The notes: a model not told the origin generated them from the sequence alone. Shown: positions 22,627 through 36,317, counted from the first letter of the stretch. The stretch is 54,459 nucleotides of DNA from Plantago elongata (GCA_036897095.1 JAYMSP010000386.1:1-54459); one strand, 5' to 3'. Made by a program: numbers and translations.

Positions 22627-25600
22627 ATGGCGGGAAATGATTGGATCAACAGCTACTTGGAAGCAATTCTGGATGTGGGGCCAGCAGGACTTGACACTTC
22701 GAAATCGTCGTCTTTGCTGCTGCGTGAGAGGGGGAGGTTTAGTCCGACGAGATACTTTGTGGAAGAGGTCATCACTGGGTTCGACGAGACCGATCTCCAT
22801 CGCTCATGGATCCGAGTATGTTAATCAATTACCGCGATCTTCTCTTCGCTCATTGTTTTCGATTTCTGTATGTAAGAAAAAATTGTTTGAGTTTGTAGGC
22901 GCAAGCGACGAGGAGTCCACAAGAGAGGAACACGAGGCTGGAGAACATGTGCTGGCGGATTTGGAACTTGGCTCGCCAAAAGAAGCAGGTTTCTATTTTT
23001 TTTAAATTGAGATTTTGTGGTTGATTGGTACTTGGTAGTGCTTCAGAGTTCAGACTCTGTCTATTTGGAGATCAGATTGTTCAAATGTGCTATCTTGATA
23101 TCTTGTTACTAATCTAAAGGTCAATGCAATCGGGACGAGGCGAAAATATTTTGATATTTAGTTGTGCACATATTTTCTTTTTTAAATTTAAGTGGTTTGA
23201 ACTGTGAAATGCTAAATTTTTACAAAAGCTCGACGATTATAATGCTTCAAATTCGGGGAGGAGGGGTTGGTGATTGTTACCCCCTATTGAAATGAATGTA
23301 TGTAAGGGGCAATGTGACTGCAAATTAAATATCTTTCATTTTCGTAAACAAATGAAAATTAAGTAGCTTTTTTTTTTTGTTATTACTTATTACTCAGTTT
23401 GATCCTGGCAATGATTATCTGTTTCTCGTTTCTCAGTTTCTGTTGTGTTAGTAGAAGCTGGAAGTTAGAGAATTTTCACATGTCAATGAGTTTCCAGCTG
23501 AATTGGCTTTCATATCATTCTACTGAAATATGCACCAACTCCAACTTCCTTGAACCTTGATATATTACTTGACGGATGTTGTCTACCTAAAATCATTATA
23601 TACTGTGGTTAAAAACTTGTGAAGTAACATCACAGTACTCGCATCCGCCATGTGCGGATGGGGATGGGGGTTGCCTGTAGTTTGTAATTTTGTATGGATG
23701 CATTCTGTGTTTTACCCTACTGTTCCACGAAGTCTTTCTTGTAGGGTATATAAGCTAGGATATGGATTCGAAGGTGGCAATTACTATTCATTTACAACTA
23801 ATCTATTTTTAATATCTCGCTTGCATTCTTGGTATAAAAACGATACTAAATGTTCAAACAAAATATGCCCATGGTTGATATCTGTGTGTTTGCTAGCTAA
23901 GTTGTTATACCTGCATTATTCTTTCTGTTTATTATTGCAGCAGTTATGATAATTGGTGTCTTTGTAGCTTGAAGGTGAGCTAGCCCAGAGATCGGCTAAG
24001 CGTCGCCTTGAACGTGAAAGAGGTCGCAGAGAGGCAGTGGCTGATATGTCTGAAGACCTGTCTGAGGGGGAGAAAGATCATCCAGCTAGTGACCTTTCTG
24101 TTCATGGTGAGAGCAACAGGGGCAGGTTGCCTAGAATCAGCTCTGTTGAAACTATGGAGGCCTGGGCTAGTCAACAGAAGGGGAAAAATTTATATATTAT
24201 TTTGATTAGGTAGGCAGAGATTCTCAATAAGGTACCTGAGTACAAGAAAAAAATTTGAATGCTACTTCTGCTCTCCAGTTGTCTGATTTCTAATGGTAAC
24301 CTACTTGACAGTCCTGCATATTCTCTACTGATGGAAGAGATTCCGGAACTTGAGCTTGCCGAATATCTTATTTGATGGTCTTTTATATAAAATTTAAGAA
24401 CTTAATTGCTTGATCTCTTGATACTATTTTCCTTGCAGTGTCCATGGATTGATACGTGGTGAAAATATGGAGCTTGGCCGAGATTCTGATACTGGTGGTC
24501 AGGTATGATCAATTCTTAAGAATCTTCTAAATTTCTCAGCTTTGTCATGTGCATATTTATTCTCCTGGGTTACAAGGATTTTCTTTGTCTTTTTTGTTTT
24601 TTTGTTTTTTTTTTTGTTTTTTTGGGGGATTATTCAGTTGCTTTATGTGAAGTATGGATTCCGTTATACATGACATTGATTTTCCTTTTTATTTTATTTT
24701 CCTCAGGTGAAGTATGTTGTTGAACTGGCAAGGGCTTTAGCTTCGATGCCTGGTGTTTATCGTGTTGATCTGCTCACCAGGCAAGTATCATCACCAGACG
24801 TAGACTGGAGCTACGGTGAACCTACAGAGATGCTGCCACCACGAAGTTCTGAAGGCATTGATGAGATGGGGGAGAGTAGTGGTGCTTATATAGTCCGCAT
24901 TCCTTTTGGTCCAAAAGACAAATATATTCCTAAAGAGCTACTGTGGCCGCACATCCCTGAATTTGTTGATGGTGCTCTTAACCATGTTATACAGATGTCA
25001 AAGGTTCTCGGTGAACAAATTGGTAACGGGCGTCCAGTCTGGCCTGCTGCAATCCATGGGCATTATGCGGATGCAGGTGACTCAGCTGCTCTTTTATCTG
25101 GTGCTCTGAATGTGCCTATGATTTTCACTGGACATTCATTGGGCCGTGATAAGTTGGAACAACTTCTAAGACAAGGCAGATTAACAAAGGATGAGATAAA
25201 TTCTACGTACAAAATAATGCGTAGAATAGAAGCAGAAGAATTATCTCTTGATGCCTCTGAATTAGTCATCACAAGCACAAGACAGGAAATAGAGGAGCAG
25301 TGGCGCTTGTATGATGGTTTTGATCCAATTCTAGAGCGTAAATTGCGTGCAAGGATTAGGCGTAATGTGAGCTGCTATGGAAGGTTCATGCCTCGCATGA
25401 GTGTAAGAACCATTCTATTCTGTGGACATAGCCCTTGTCTATCTTTCTAAAGCCTTAAATACCCTGTACAGGTTGAATCGTTTGTCTATAGTTTCATTAT
25501 CTGTAACTGCATATCCTTTTTGGTTAGAATTGAGCAACTAGGTTTGAGGATTTATTCCTTTTTAATCCTATTAAAAGAAGTTTCCTGGAATTATCTCTTA

Positions 25601-28600
25601 TGCAGCTTTACATTCACAAAGTTGCCAAATAAAGCTTTTGTTGTCAAATAATATTCCTAGTGCAGCTTGTGGAACTAACTGAAAGCCTCTTTACTGTGAT
25701 CGTTACATGCTGTATATGTGAATCATTTTGTGAAACTGAAACTTTTGATTTAGTTGTGAACTTGCTAAGGCTGCAAAATGATATATTATAGATGAAATTT
25801 GAGTCCTTGTGATGTTACTCCTTTCACATACTAATACTATTGTTATCTGATTGAGTATGTCTGCACTAGCTATATGTTTGAACTTCAAATCCAGTCATCT
25901 TTCATTTTCAGGCCTATAGTGGCTATGTTTGATTTGGATTTCTATCCAATACCCACCCCAGTGAGATTATGATGTACACATATTCACAAAGAGCACTGCT
26001 TGCTCGTTACAGGTAATTCCACCTGGGATGGAATTTAATCACATTATTCCACATGATGGAGACATGGATACTGAAACTGAAGTAAATGAAGATGGGAAGT
26101 CACCACATATTTGGTCAGAGGTTAGTCTGATCCTTTGTCTCCAACACATGTCTTCATCCACAGATCTTGTATCCAGCGTTGTGAAAATAACATGCTCTTG
26201 TTTTGTTCTATTGATATGTATAAACAGATAATGCGTTTCTTTTCAAATCCAAGAAAACCAATGATACTTGCCCTTGCTCGGCCAGATCCAAAGAAAAACC
26301 TCACTACCTTGGTCAAAGCATTTGGGGAGTGTCGACCACTAAGGGAGCTTGCTAATCTTGTAAGATAGAAACATTGTGTGCATCTATATGTATTCACTGG
26401 GACTTTCTCATTATTTTGTGGGGTTGTACTGATCATGGTGGCCAAATTTTTTGCAGACCTTGATAATGGGAAACCGGGAAAATATTGACGAAATGTCAGG
26501 CACAAACTCTTCAGTTCTTCTATCAATCCTTAAGATGATTGATAAGTACGATCTGTATGGTCAAGTAGCATATCCAAAACATCACAAGCAATATGATGTC
26601 CCTGACATCTACCGTCTGGCAGCAAAAACAAAGGTATCCTTGTGATAATCTTGAGGCTCATTTAAGTAGACTAATTTGCAGGGTTTAGGCTACAACCATT
26701 TGATTTGCACTTTTCAGTAAATTAATGATGGCACAGCCACACCATCATCCGGGCTATCTTAGGCTGTATTCAAGAATATATGTTTTGACAGTAGACTATG
26801 CCAAATGAGAGTATATGCAGTAGAATGTCTTAGAGCTTAGCCTGAGAAGTCCAAGAGTGAAGGTCTCAGTGCCTGTTGGTGTGTGGTACATAAGCTATTA
26901 CATTAGATTATTATGTTTTGACATCTTCTTAATTGGATGTTATTACACTTATTTTAATCCATGTGGTGTGCTGATAAGTGAGAACCACCCTGTTGATTGT
27001 AGCCATGCTTTAAGATGTCAATTAAATTATTGTAATGCTATTAACTTGAACAGGGTGTTTTCATAAATCCAGCTTTTATTGAACCTTTCGGGCTTACTCT
27101 GATTGAGGTATGCCTTCTACTCACATGTGTATTAAGGTTTGAATGAAGTTATATTCAAGATGTTAATGTAAATCTTCTGCCATATAACAGGCAGCGGCAT
27201 ATGGTTTGCCTATTGTCGCCACGAAAAATGGAGGCCCTGTTGATATACATAGGGTATTCTCACAAATCACAATATATTCTAGACCATATATGTTGTCTGA
27301 AATCAATTTGACATTTCTAATATTAATGCCAGGTTTTGGACAACGGTCTTCTTGTTGATCCCCATGACCAGCAGTCTATTGCTGATGCTCTTTTGAAGTT
27401 GGTAGCCGATAAACATCTGTGGTTGAAATGTAGATCAAATGGATTGAAAAATATTCACCTTTTTTCATGGCCAGAACACTGCAAAACTTATCTCTCCAAG
27501 ATCGCTAGTTGTAAACCAAGGCAGCCTCGTTGGTTGAGAAATGACGATGATGACGAAAATTCCGAGTCTGATTCACCAAGTGACTCATTGAGAGATATAC
27601 AAGATATATCTTTAAATTTGAAGTTCTCTTTTGATGGAGAAAAGAGTGAATACAGAGAAAACATGGAAAGTTCCTTGGATTCTGAAGATAGGAATACTAA
27701 GCTGGAAAATGCCATGTATAGCTGGTCTAGAGGTGTTGCGAGGAGTTCTCAAAAATCTGGGTCTACTGACCAAAATTCTAATGCAGGTAAGTTTCCGTCA
27801 TTGCGAAGGAGGAAACAGATTTTTGTGATTGCTGTGGACTGTGATGCAAGCTCTGTTCTTTCTGAGACTGTAAAAAAGATCTTTGAGGCTGTGGAAAAGG
27901 AAAGGGCTGAAGGTTCAGTTGGATTTATATTAGCAACATCGTTTAGCATTACAGAAACACGATCATTCCTGATCTCCGGAGGACTGAGCACCAGTGACTT
28001 TGATGCATTTATTTGCAACAGTGGTGGTGATCTTTATTACTCCTCTCTTCATTCAGATAATAGTCCATTTGTTGTGGACTTGTATTATCATTCGCAGATT
28101 GAGTATCGCTGGGGTGGTGAAGGATTAAGGAAAACATTGGTCCGGTGGGCAGCTTCTTTGACAGATAAAAAGGGAGAAAAGGAAGAACAAACTGTTGTTG
28201 AAGATGAAGAGACTTCTGCTGATTATTGCTATTCATTTAAAGTTCGGAAACCTGAAGTGGTAAATACCTCATATATATGTTGCTCTTGCCTTTTCCATTT
28301 ACATTAGATTCTGGATCAACAGATGCCAACTTCCACATCTCCAAAGTTTTCATTAAGAGTTGTCTTACAATTCACAATCTGACTCTTAATTGTTTTGTTT
28401 GTCAAGGTTACCTTGTACTTTTGTTGATCAAGGAACGAAAATTTCTCTCTGTTGCAGGTTCCCCCTGTGAAGGAACTAAGAAAGCTGATGAGAATTCAGG
28501 CTCTACGTTGCCATGCTGTTTATTGTCAAAATGGAAGTAAGATTAATGTGATTCCTGTCCTGGCATCTCGTTCTCAAGCGCTCAGGTGTGTCTTGTTCCT

Positions 28601-29134
28601 TGAATTACTAACTGGATTTATTTTGCTCTATTCATAATAACTTGTTGCTGTATATTGCAAGTATAATGTTTGGCTTTTCTCATTAACTTCTAATCTAGAA
28701 TATGAATGTTATAAGCAAGTATAATGTTTGTCGTTTCCACTTAGAAGTAACTATTCCAAAACATGTGCAGTCTAGTTGCAACTGAGAGACCATATATATT
28801 AGCAATCTAGTAAATCCACTTCCACAAAAAGACTCATAACTGTTGATTCGTCAGGTATCTATATCTTCGCTGGGGTATGGACTTGACAAAAATGGTGGTC
28901 TTCGTTGGGGAGAGTGGAGACACAGATTACGAAGGACTGCTAGGCGGTATTCACAAGTCTGTAGTGTTGAATGGTGTCTGTAGTGGCGCCTCCTGCCCCC
29001 TCCTTGCGAACAGAAATTATCCGCTTACAGACGTCATATTCTACGACAGCCCCAATGTTCTCAAAACATCTGGAGAATGCAACAGCTCTGATCTCCGAGC
29101 CTCCTTAGAAGAGCTGAAGATCTTCAAGGGCTAA
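22627..29134 (+). CDS. SPS: Sucrose-phosphate synthase
   Basis: The gene makes sucrose-6-phosphate from UDP-glucose and fructose-6-phosphate in the cytosol, the main control point of sucrose synthesis. Thirteen exons: 22627-22815, 22899-22988, 23968-24209, 24439-24502, 24707-25402, 26013-26120, 26228-26359, 26457-26633, 27054-27107, 27191-27253, 27333-28259, 28458-28585, 28855-29134. All phases agree and give 1049 residues, the usual length of the family. The N-terminus is [16 protein letters not shown]. The GT-B fold shows GRDSDTGGQ (187-195), LARPDPKKN (479-487) and the E-x7-E pair (E576, E584) in [11 protein letters not shown]. An acidic linker precedes the C-terminal SPP-like domain (~757-1049, FVIAVDCD). 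Known regulatory serines have counterparts: S152 in RISSVE (light/SnRK1-type), S223 in [10 protein letters not shown] (14-3-3-type) and S417 in RNVSCYGR (osmotic-type). All are inferred by motif. It looks fully intact. Confidence 0.97.
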
Positions 29135-32100
29135 AATTTCCAGCAATACATTCTGTACATGTTTGGCAGCCAAAAATAAGCATTTGATTATCGTGGTTTC
29201 GTCTTTTCGACTCACGGCCATAATATATTTATGGGGTGTTTCTTTTTATCTGAGATTACTGTGCTTGGTTGACCTTTCTGGGAGAAAACTGAAACTGGAA
29301 AACCCAGTACTTCAGGATTCTTCTTTAGATGCATGACAAGCATATATTTATATGTACAGTTCATATTGGTGCACTCTAATAAATATCGTTGTTATTCTTT
29401 TCTACATATTGTTCTTGTAAATGGTCCAATTTTGCTCGTTTCAAAAATAACTTTGTCAAGCAGTAAGTTGTTTTTCTTCAATTAAAAACTACGTCAATTC
29501 AATTTAATAAATTTCAGTTAAATAAAATAAAGCCGAACTCCTTTACGTATACTCACCGACTTGTAATGATTATACATCCCTATGTGCATATAGTACACTG
29601 TCCTAGTACAAAAGAACTGATCAAGAAAACATGTATGTACAGTTATGTGATAATGAAGAAATCATCATTGCATTAAATGTAAAAGCAAAAATAGCATTAT
29701 TATTAGTTAGACATTAAGAAAACTAAGAAAAGTCAATGTGCTTATTTGATAGTGAGTTAATATAACAGTTTGTCTGCAGTACCCCCTTGAATTAAACCTG
29801 TCTGTATGAATGAATGGATGGGATGAGCTTATAATTTAATTTCCGGTCACACCGTGTATTTAATAAGTCTTAATTTTCTTCGTTTGAGCTGAATTGATCT
29901 GAATTGAAATTAGCTACTAGCACGGAATTGGACACAGATTAATAGCTGCCCGTTCTCTTGGGGCGGAGGAGGGCCTAGAGAAAAATACCTCGACGCAGCT
30001 TAGCCACAAGTTATGTAGTTTTCGGTACCCGTGATCGAGCTGTCTCTGAATCTATAAGCAGCCAGCATTTATACCTATAACAGTTTGTGTGAGCCCGACC
30101 TGACGTTTTGTATGTATATATAGAGTTAAACCATGCACATGCAGCTGCTATGGTCCCTCATGAGCAAAAGAATGATGAGGAAACCAAACAACCAGCATTG
30201 CTACCTAACCTCTTTCCTCTTTGAGGTTTAGCTGTGATTGTTAGAGCAATCCTGGGCCATGGCAGCTGCTAAGGTATATTTGTTCGTCGTACAACTACAC
30301 ACTTTGAGGGAGGTGTCCGTTTATGAAAATACATGAAAAATTTATAGAAAAACATTCTAATGTAATTTAGATGCTTTTAGGAAAGCGCGCGGAAGTGCAA
30401 AATGCATCTTGGTCTCTTGGAGGCGAGGCGAGCTAGGACGTCTCTGTGCCTCAGGTCGGGACATGTCCTTGAGGGGCAGAGTGCTCTCTTTTACGTCAAC
30501 GTGTCGCGCCCCATGGAGCTCTTTTCTACGCCAGGACGCATACTTACTGACCTAAAAGGGGAAGTTTGGTCCCTCACTTTGTTTTTGAGACTTGATTTTT
30601 CACTACATATGCCCTTTAAAGTTTAAACTGGCCATGGATTATGAATGACTCAACTCATTTATATGTTGATCATTTCACACTATTTGCACAATAATTATTA
30701 TTTTACCGCTAGACAAATTTCATGAACGTGTTTAGTAACATTCATTTATCGAATAAAAATTTATGTTGATTAGAACTTGAGATTGATACATTTGTTTCGT
30801 GTAACTTTTGTGATAAAACAAATCAACGTCCAATTGAATCATTGAGACTCCATGCATTTTGGGTAATTGACGGCTAGACGCGTACAACCTGTGTGAAACA
30901 AAACGTTTTGATTACAATTTACAAGTCATTAGCGGGCAAGAAATGTATGATTTGTTGATAAAAATACTCATTGAGGTTTCTTAAGGGCAACAAGATATTG
31001 AAATTTTGGTAAACCGTTGAAGGATTAAGCATTAGAGAATAGCAAGTGGATAATGCCTGGTTCACCCCATCTCTGGTCTCAACAACTATGATAATCTTCT
31101 CAAGATTCAGAAATAATTATTGTTCGAGTTTTGTACATTAAAAATTATTATATAACATATATCATGCTTAATCTATAATTGTATTGTAGCTCCAGTATAC
31201 ATTAAAACACAAATATATTTTTAACAGGAATTGAATCGTGAATTTTATTATAGTAATAAACATTATATTTTTTTCTCTAATATAAAAGGTCAACAAGTTA
31301 ATAATTAACGTATGATTGGGATTAGCGTGCATTAATTGGCTTATCTTCCTCAACTAAATGCATCACAGAAGTGCATGCAGTTTCTCAACTACCCGTTGTC
31401 TACTTGTCTATTGTCCGTTTCGTAATTTAAGGTACGGTTAGATTTTTGCTAAAAACAATCAACTTCATGGATTTGTGTTGTATTTTAAGTTTGTATCAAA
31501 TTGACCAATTTCGTCACTTTCACCTTTTGTTTCACACCATGGTGCACGCAATGGACCAGCCACAGCTATCTTTGATGCAATGCAAAACTGGTTCAAAGGG
31601 CTCCTTCCGAAGATGATGCAGACGGCTGATAGCTAGTAGTGATCCAAATTTGACTCACTTGACCCTGGACCATCCGATTTCATAAGTTATTGACTCGCAA
31701 GTCACATTTTCAAGGGGATGAATCGAAAATTTGAGATCAAATTGATTTGTTAGGATTTCGGACTTTATACTCATTCACATGACAAGCAAAACTTCCTTAA
31801 CTAAAATGATCTTTCCCGAAACATTGCAACCAATTTTTAGTCCAATATATTAAATTCCACTAATACTATCGAAAATGAATACAATACAATGTGTATTTAC
31901 TTCCACCACGATGACCGTACCACTATGATTGTGATTGTTGAAGCAACTTGATCAAGTTACAACCTTTGTAACACGTTATCAATAATAGACACTATATTGT
32001 AGGCTCACGAAACATGCATGAATTTAAAACATATACTATTATAAAAAGTATGAAGTTTCATTATGTAATTTAATTGATTAATTTACGTTTTACAATTTAA

Positions 32101-33665
32101 GATTAAATCTGAATTAAAGTTGAAAGATATTAACTGTAAAAAGTGAAGAGTGATATTTATAGCGAAACAGATGAAATATTAAATTCACCATTTAGTATTT
32201 AAGCATCTCAATAGTAAATTTGTTAAAGTTCTAGTTCAAAAGGAATAATAACAATAGTATAATCTGAATTTTACTATTTATAAGACGAATGACACAATGT
32301 CCGTCACAATCAATTAGTAGTATCATACTATATATCAGTTTGTTACACATTAATTTTACTTATCAATTTATAGTATTTTTTGCAATGACCTAAAGTGCTT
32401 CAATTGTCAGTGGAAAAATAGATATTTCTGCAAAGGTCACCTGAGCCGTGATCCCGTGGTGCACTTTTATTTATCCGAACCGAAACTAGGCCTAGTTTGT
32501 CGAAAAGCATAAAAAGTTCAATTCCAAATTGGTAACCTTTAACGATCAGTAACTGTGATAACAGTTAGATGTCCTACTCCGAATTTATCACACTGCATGC
32601 CCAATAAATTGGATTCATTTCATACTACATACCTCGAACTACGTTACTTGTTACCTACCATAGTACCATACATGATCATTGTTCCAACATTTGGATCGGA
32701 ACTATTAACAATTCATGACATGACATATATATTATCATATGGGCGGAAATCGGGAAGGTATATAATAATTGATTCCGTCAAACAAAAATAAAGTGTGATA
32801 CACATAACCGCATTAAAAAGAATCGGATTACTTTGAAATAAAAATATTTAAGAATCACTAGATTTAACATAAAACTGTAAATCTAAATGTATACAGTTAA
32901 AAATAATTAAATGGTAAATTAAGAAAAAGAGTATTGCATAGTTAATTTTTAATTCAAAAACGAACTGAACATGTTGTCCTTCTATCAATGTGGTATCTGG
33001 ACATCATTATCTTAGATAGTGATTATTCAACAAACTTTTCTGATTGCTGAGTTTAGGTCATTTTTACACATAAATGCATCATCTATTTTATAACAAACCT
33101 GCTATATATTTCTTTCTACTCCAACAACTTAGCTAGTGTACATATATTGAGCTGTCAAATTACAAAAATGGTATTGTTTGTTATCTTTTGGTCAAACCAA
33201 TGTATCACATATTCATTGTGTGCATGATAATTTGATGAAGTCGATTTTAATTGCTATACAAATTGTCTGTATAACGATTTCATTCTCAAATTCTTTTAAT
33301 GATTTAACAACTAATGTACAATATGTGAAAGGTACTATTATATATCATTTTAATTTTTTCATCTAACTCTATATCGTGAGCTGACACGTTGATCATAATA
33401 ATATATAAATTCGTATCGGATTGAGTAAGTAGAGTACTAAGCCAGAACTACTACTACTATTAGAAAACAACATGGCATGCATAACTATTTGTGTAACAAA
33501 CACAATCCTGAAAAGAATACAATGGATGCAAAAAAGGCGGACAAATGTGATCATGGACCTCACATGTACTAAAAAATGTAGAGTCATCATCACCATCTCC
33601 TTGATGACAACAAAGGAAGAAAAGAGAGAAGTTATCTACTATCTTATTGATAACCTAACCATAGT
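29135..33665. other. Intergenic region between SPS and the PAQR gene
   Basis: The first ~270 bases are SPS 3' UTR, with an AATAAA-like signal near 29380. A strong foldback lies at 30141-30269 (separate entry). A GC-rich patch without a recognisable gene is at 30375-30550. The remainder is AT-rich with no coding evidence. Confidence 0.5.
30141..30269 (+). ncRNA. Candidate miRNA-like foldback (unproven)
   Basis: GCAGCTGCTATGGTCC at 30141-30156 pairs over 16 consecutive positions, two of them G-U, with GGGCCATGGCAGCTGC at 30254-30269. The 97-base loop contains a second stem, AACCTC...GAGGTT, near its middle. Size and shape suit a plant miRNA precursor. The arms match no miRNA family that I recall. 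On the minus strand a similar foldback would form with different wobbles. It could equally be a small inverted repeat of transposon origin. Confidence 0.3.
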
Positions 33666-33671
33666 CAAGCC

Positions 33672-33694
33672 AAACAACACCAACAACAACAACA
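33672..33694 (+). repeat. (CAA)n-rich stretch upstream of the PAQR gene
   Basis: ACAACACCAACAACAACAAC lies about 170 bases upstream of the start codon, probably in the 5' UTR or promoter. Confidence 0.6.
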
Positions 33695-33859
33695 ACACAT
33701 TTCAATTTCCTCTCTTCTTCACTCAACCCACTGCCTTTAAATGTTTCTTGTTGGGAAGTTGCTCGTTACCCTGCACTTATTACACACTTCTCCTTCTCCT
33801 TAAATGCAAAAGCCCCTTTTCCCAATTTGCTCCCACTTTCAACAAACAGTACTACTACT

Positions 33860-35939
33860 ATGATCAAGAACAGTAGTAAGGGCTCTGCTTTGAAGAGGAA
33901 GAAGAGTAAAGGGGTCATCAAGATTATGGATCCGGAGATGGATGCCACAAAGAAGAGGTGTAATGGGAAGAATGGAGGGAAAAGATTCAATCTTTGCTCA
34001 TATCAAGAATTGCCAGAGTACATGAAGGACAATGAGTTTATTTTGAATTATTATAGGGCTGATTGGCCTTTGAAAGAGGCCCTTTTTAGCATTTTCCGGT
34101 GGCATAATGAGACACTTAATGTCTGGACGTGAGTGTTTGTTTATTTATTCATTGTCTGTTGATTTGGTTGAGTTTTGGATTATGTTTGTTTTTTTTGAGG
34201 TTGTTGTTGATTGGTTGGTGGGTTTATGTTGTTGTTGCAGGCATTTGTTGGGATTTATACTGTTTGTGGGATTGACAGTGGCAAATGTAGCTCAGGTGCC
34301 TCAGTTGGCTGATTTCATTACTACCATGTTCACTGGGTGAGTATGTTTGAAAATCTCAAGTCTCTTGTTTCCTGTGTCTATGATTGCTTAGTAGTACTTT
34401 GAAATTAGGATATGTCAGTTTCCAGGCAGTGAAAAGTCTGATATTAGGATAGCTTTTCCATAGAACCTCCTCTTTGTTTGTGTTATTTGACTCCTAAAGT
34501 TGCACCAACAGTTAGCCCCTCAAGCGGTAACAATTCTGAGACAGAATTATTGAGTTTGTAATCGGTGATTTGAATTGCAGGGTGAGTGAAAGTTTGGCCA
34601 AGAATGAAACTTTAAAGTAACTTGAATGTAACTAGATAGAGTTTTTTGAAAAAGAAAAAGAATCTAACTAGATTAGCTGTTTCAAAAAAAAAAAAAAAAG
34701 AATCTAACTAGATAGAGTTTTTTTCTAAAGCCTTGATGAGCTCAATCTTTCGAAGTTCACGAGCCATAAATTTTCCCTGGTTATTGCTAGCACCGATTCT
34801 AGCAATAGGTCAATCATCTTGTTGCTATGTGTGCCCATATAGGATTAATTGCTTTATGTACTCTGTAAATTTTGTAGTGAACGTGAAGTATTGTGGTCAC
34901 AATTATTAACACATGAGCTTCTTGGATATATAAGAACGTTAGCTTACTCAATCAGAGCCTATGAGATTACTAATACGCAGCGATTTGTTTTGCAGGCAAT
35001 TCCAGTCTAATTCCGAAGCTAACATCTCCAAGAATTTTTCCCTGGTGAGTTATACCATCCATTTATAATTCTCCTGCGAAACTCCGGCCATGATTAGAAT
35101 TCTAGTCCTAAAAATTGAGAATCTGAAATTTGACAAAAATGGTTATCATTGTAGATATTTTCAAAAGGAAAGGTGATTCATTGCGGATAAAGATAATTAA
35201 GTTTGTGTGTTGTTTGTTCTCAAGGTAAACTTTAGATGATAAAATTTCGACTTGTTTTCCTTATCAGGGTACTACAAAATTGATTGACTTGAAGCAAGAC
35301 TCACATCTGAAAATGGAAGTAAGCTCACTCGACACGGTGGCCACAAACTGGCCGTTTTATGTTTTCTTATGTGGTTCGATGTTCTGCCTCCTCTCAAGCA
35401 GCATTTGCCATCTCTTTTCTTGCCACTCCAAACACATGAACTACCAGTTAATCCAACTAGACTATGTAGGAATTGTGGTCATGATAATCACATCATTCTT
35501 CCCTCCAATATACTACATCTTCCAATGCACCCCGCATTGGCAAATAGTATACCTAACCGGCATCTCAATCATGGGACTGTGCACTGTCGTCACCTTGCTC
35601 TCGCCGGCTCTCTCAACCGCGAAATATCGTTCGTACCGTGCTTTGCTCTTCGTCTCTATGGGCTTGTTTGGGCTAATTCCAGCCATACATGCTCTTGCAG
35701 TGAACTGGGATGATCCACACCGGAATGTAACACTGGCCTATGAATCAGTCATGGCTTTATCGTACTTGATTGGGACGGTGTTTTATGTCACCCGGATTCC
35801 GGAGCGGTGGAAGCCTGGTTGGTTCGATCTTGCCGGCCATAGCCATCAAATCTTCCATGTGTTTGTGGTCATGGGGGCTCTGGCTCACTATGGTGGTGCA
35901 CAAATCTTCTTGAAGTATCGTAGTCAGATGGAGTGTTAA
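33860..35939 (+). CDS. HHP: Heptahelical transmembrane protein (PAQR/adiponectin receptor family)
   Basis: Four exons, 33860-34128, 34241-34336, 34996-35044 and 35268-35939, all with GT..AG introns and consistent phases, give 361 residues. The N-terminus is basic, then has the plant HHP signature [18 protein letters not shown] and [16 protein letters not shown] at the start of helix 1. The first hydrophobic helix ([14 protein letters not shown]) is followed by a variable loop and six further helices. PAQR metal-site motifs are present: S182-x3-H186 in SSSICHLF, D203 in LDYVGI, and H331/H335 in HSHQIFH. The family sits in cell membranes as receptors or ceramidase-like hydrolases. Plant HHP proteins have been tied to temperature and hormone responses. 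Which Arabidopsis HHP it corresponds to is not certain; the HHP4/5 type is likely. The preferred start is the ATG at 33860, with no upstream ATG in frame. Confidence 0.94.
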
Positions 35940-36317
35940 CACAATCGGTATTCGTATTCTTTTTAGCTTGTGTGTTGTATAATGGTGAGGAGGGCTGAAT
36001 TCTGGCCCTTGTAATATTTCTTATTCAATGAAGATTCTTGATCTGTTTCACATTTCCTGTTGTGGGAATTTAGGAAATGTGATGATACATAGTCAAGACT
36101 GTAGAAGATGTAATACTGGAAGGCAGAATATTTTAGAGCATCAATTCATGAAGGAAATGAATTACAAACTTCTATACCAGATAGGAAACTGTAACTGTAT
36201 ATTTTGTATTTGCATATCTGATTGAACAAAGTTACTCTTAAGTCTGTATTGTACATTCTGTATTGCATCTCTATTTCAATCCAAACATATTTGAGAATTC
36301 CTGGATGCAAAAAAAAG
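35940..36317. other. PAQR gene 3' UTR and spacer
   Basis: Probably 3' UTR (TTATTCAATGAA near 36020). No gene is recognised. Confidence 0.45.

Noticed and set aside
27488..28236. Three minus-strand ORFs under SPS exon 11
   Set aside because: Antisense shadows of a 309-codon exon that aligns with the SPS family throughout.
30259..30273. ATGGCAGCTGCTAAG/GTATAT as a first coding exon
   Set aside because: Good-looking start and donor, but no downstream exon with a family match; the stretch is better explained as the 3' arm of the foldback.
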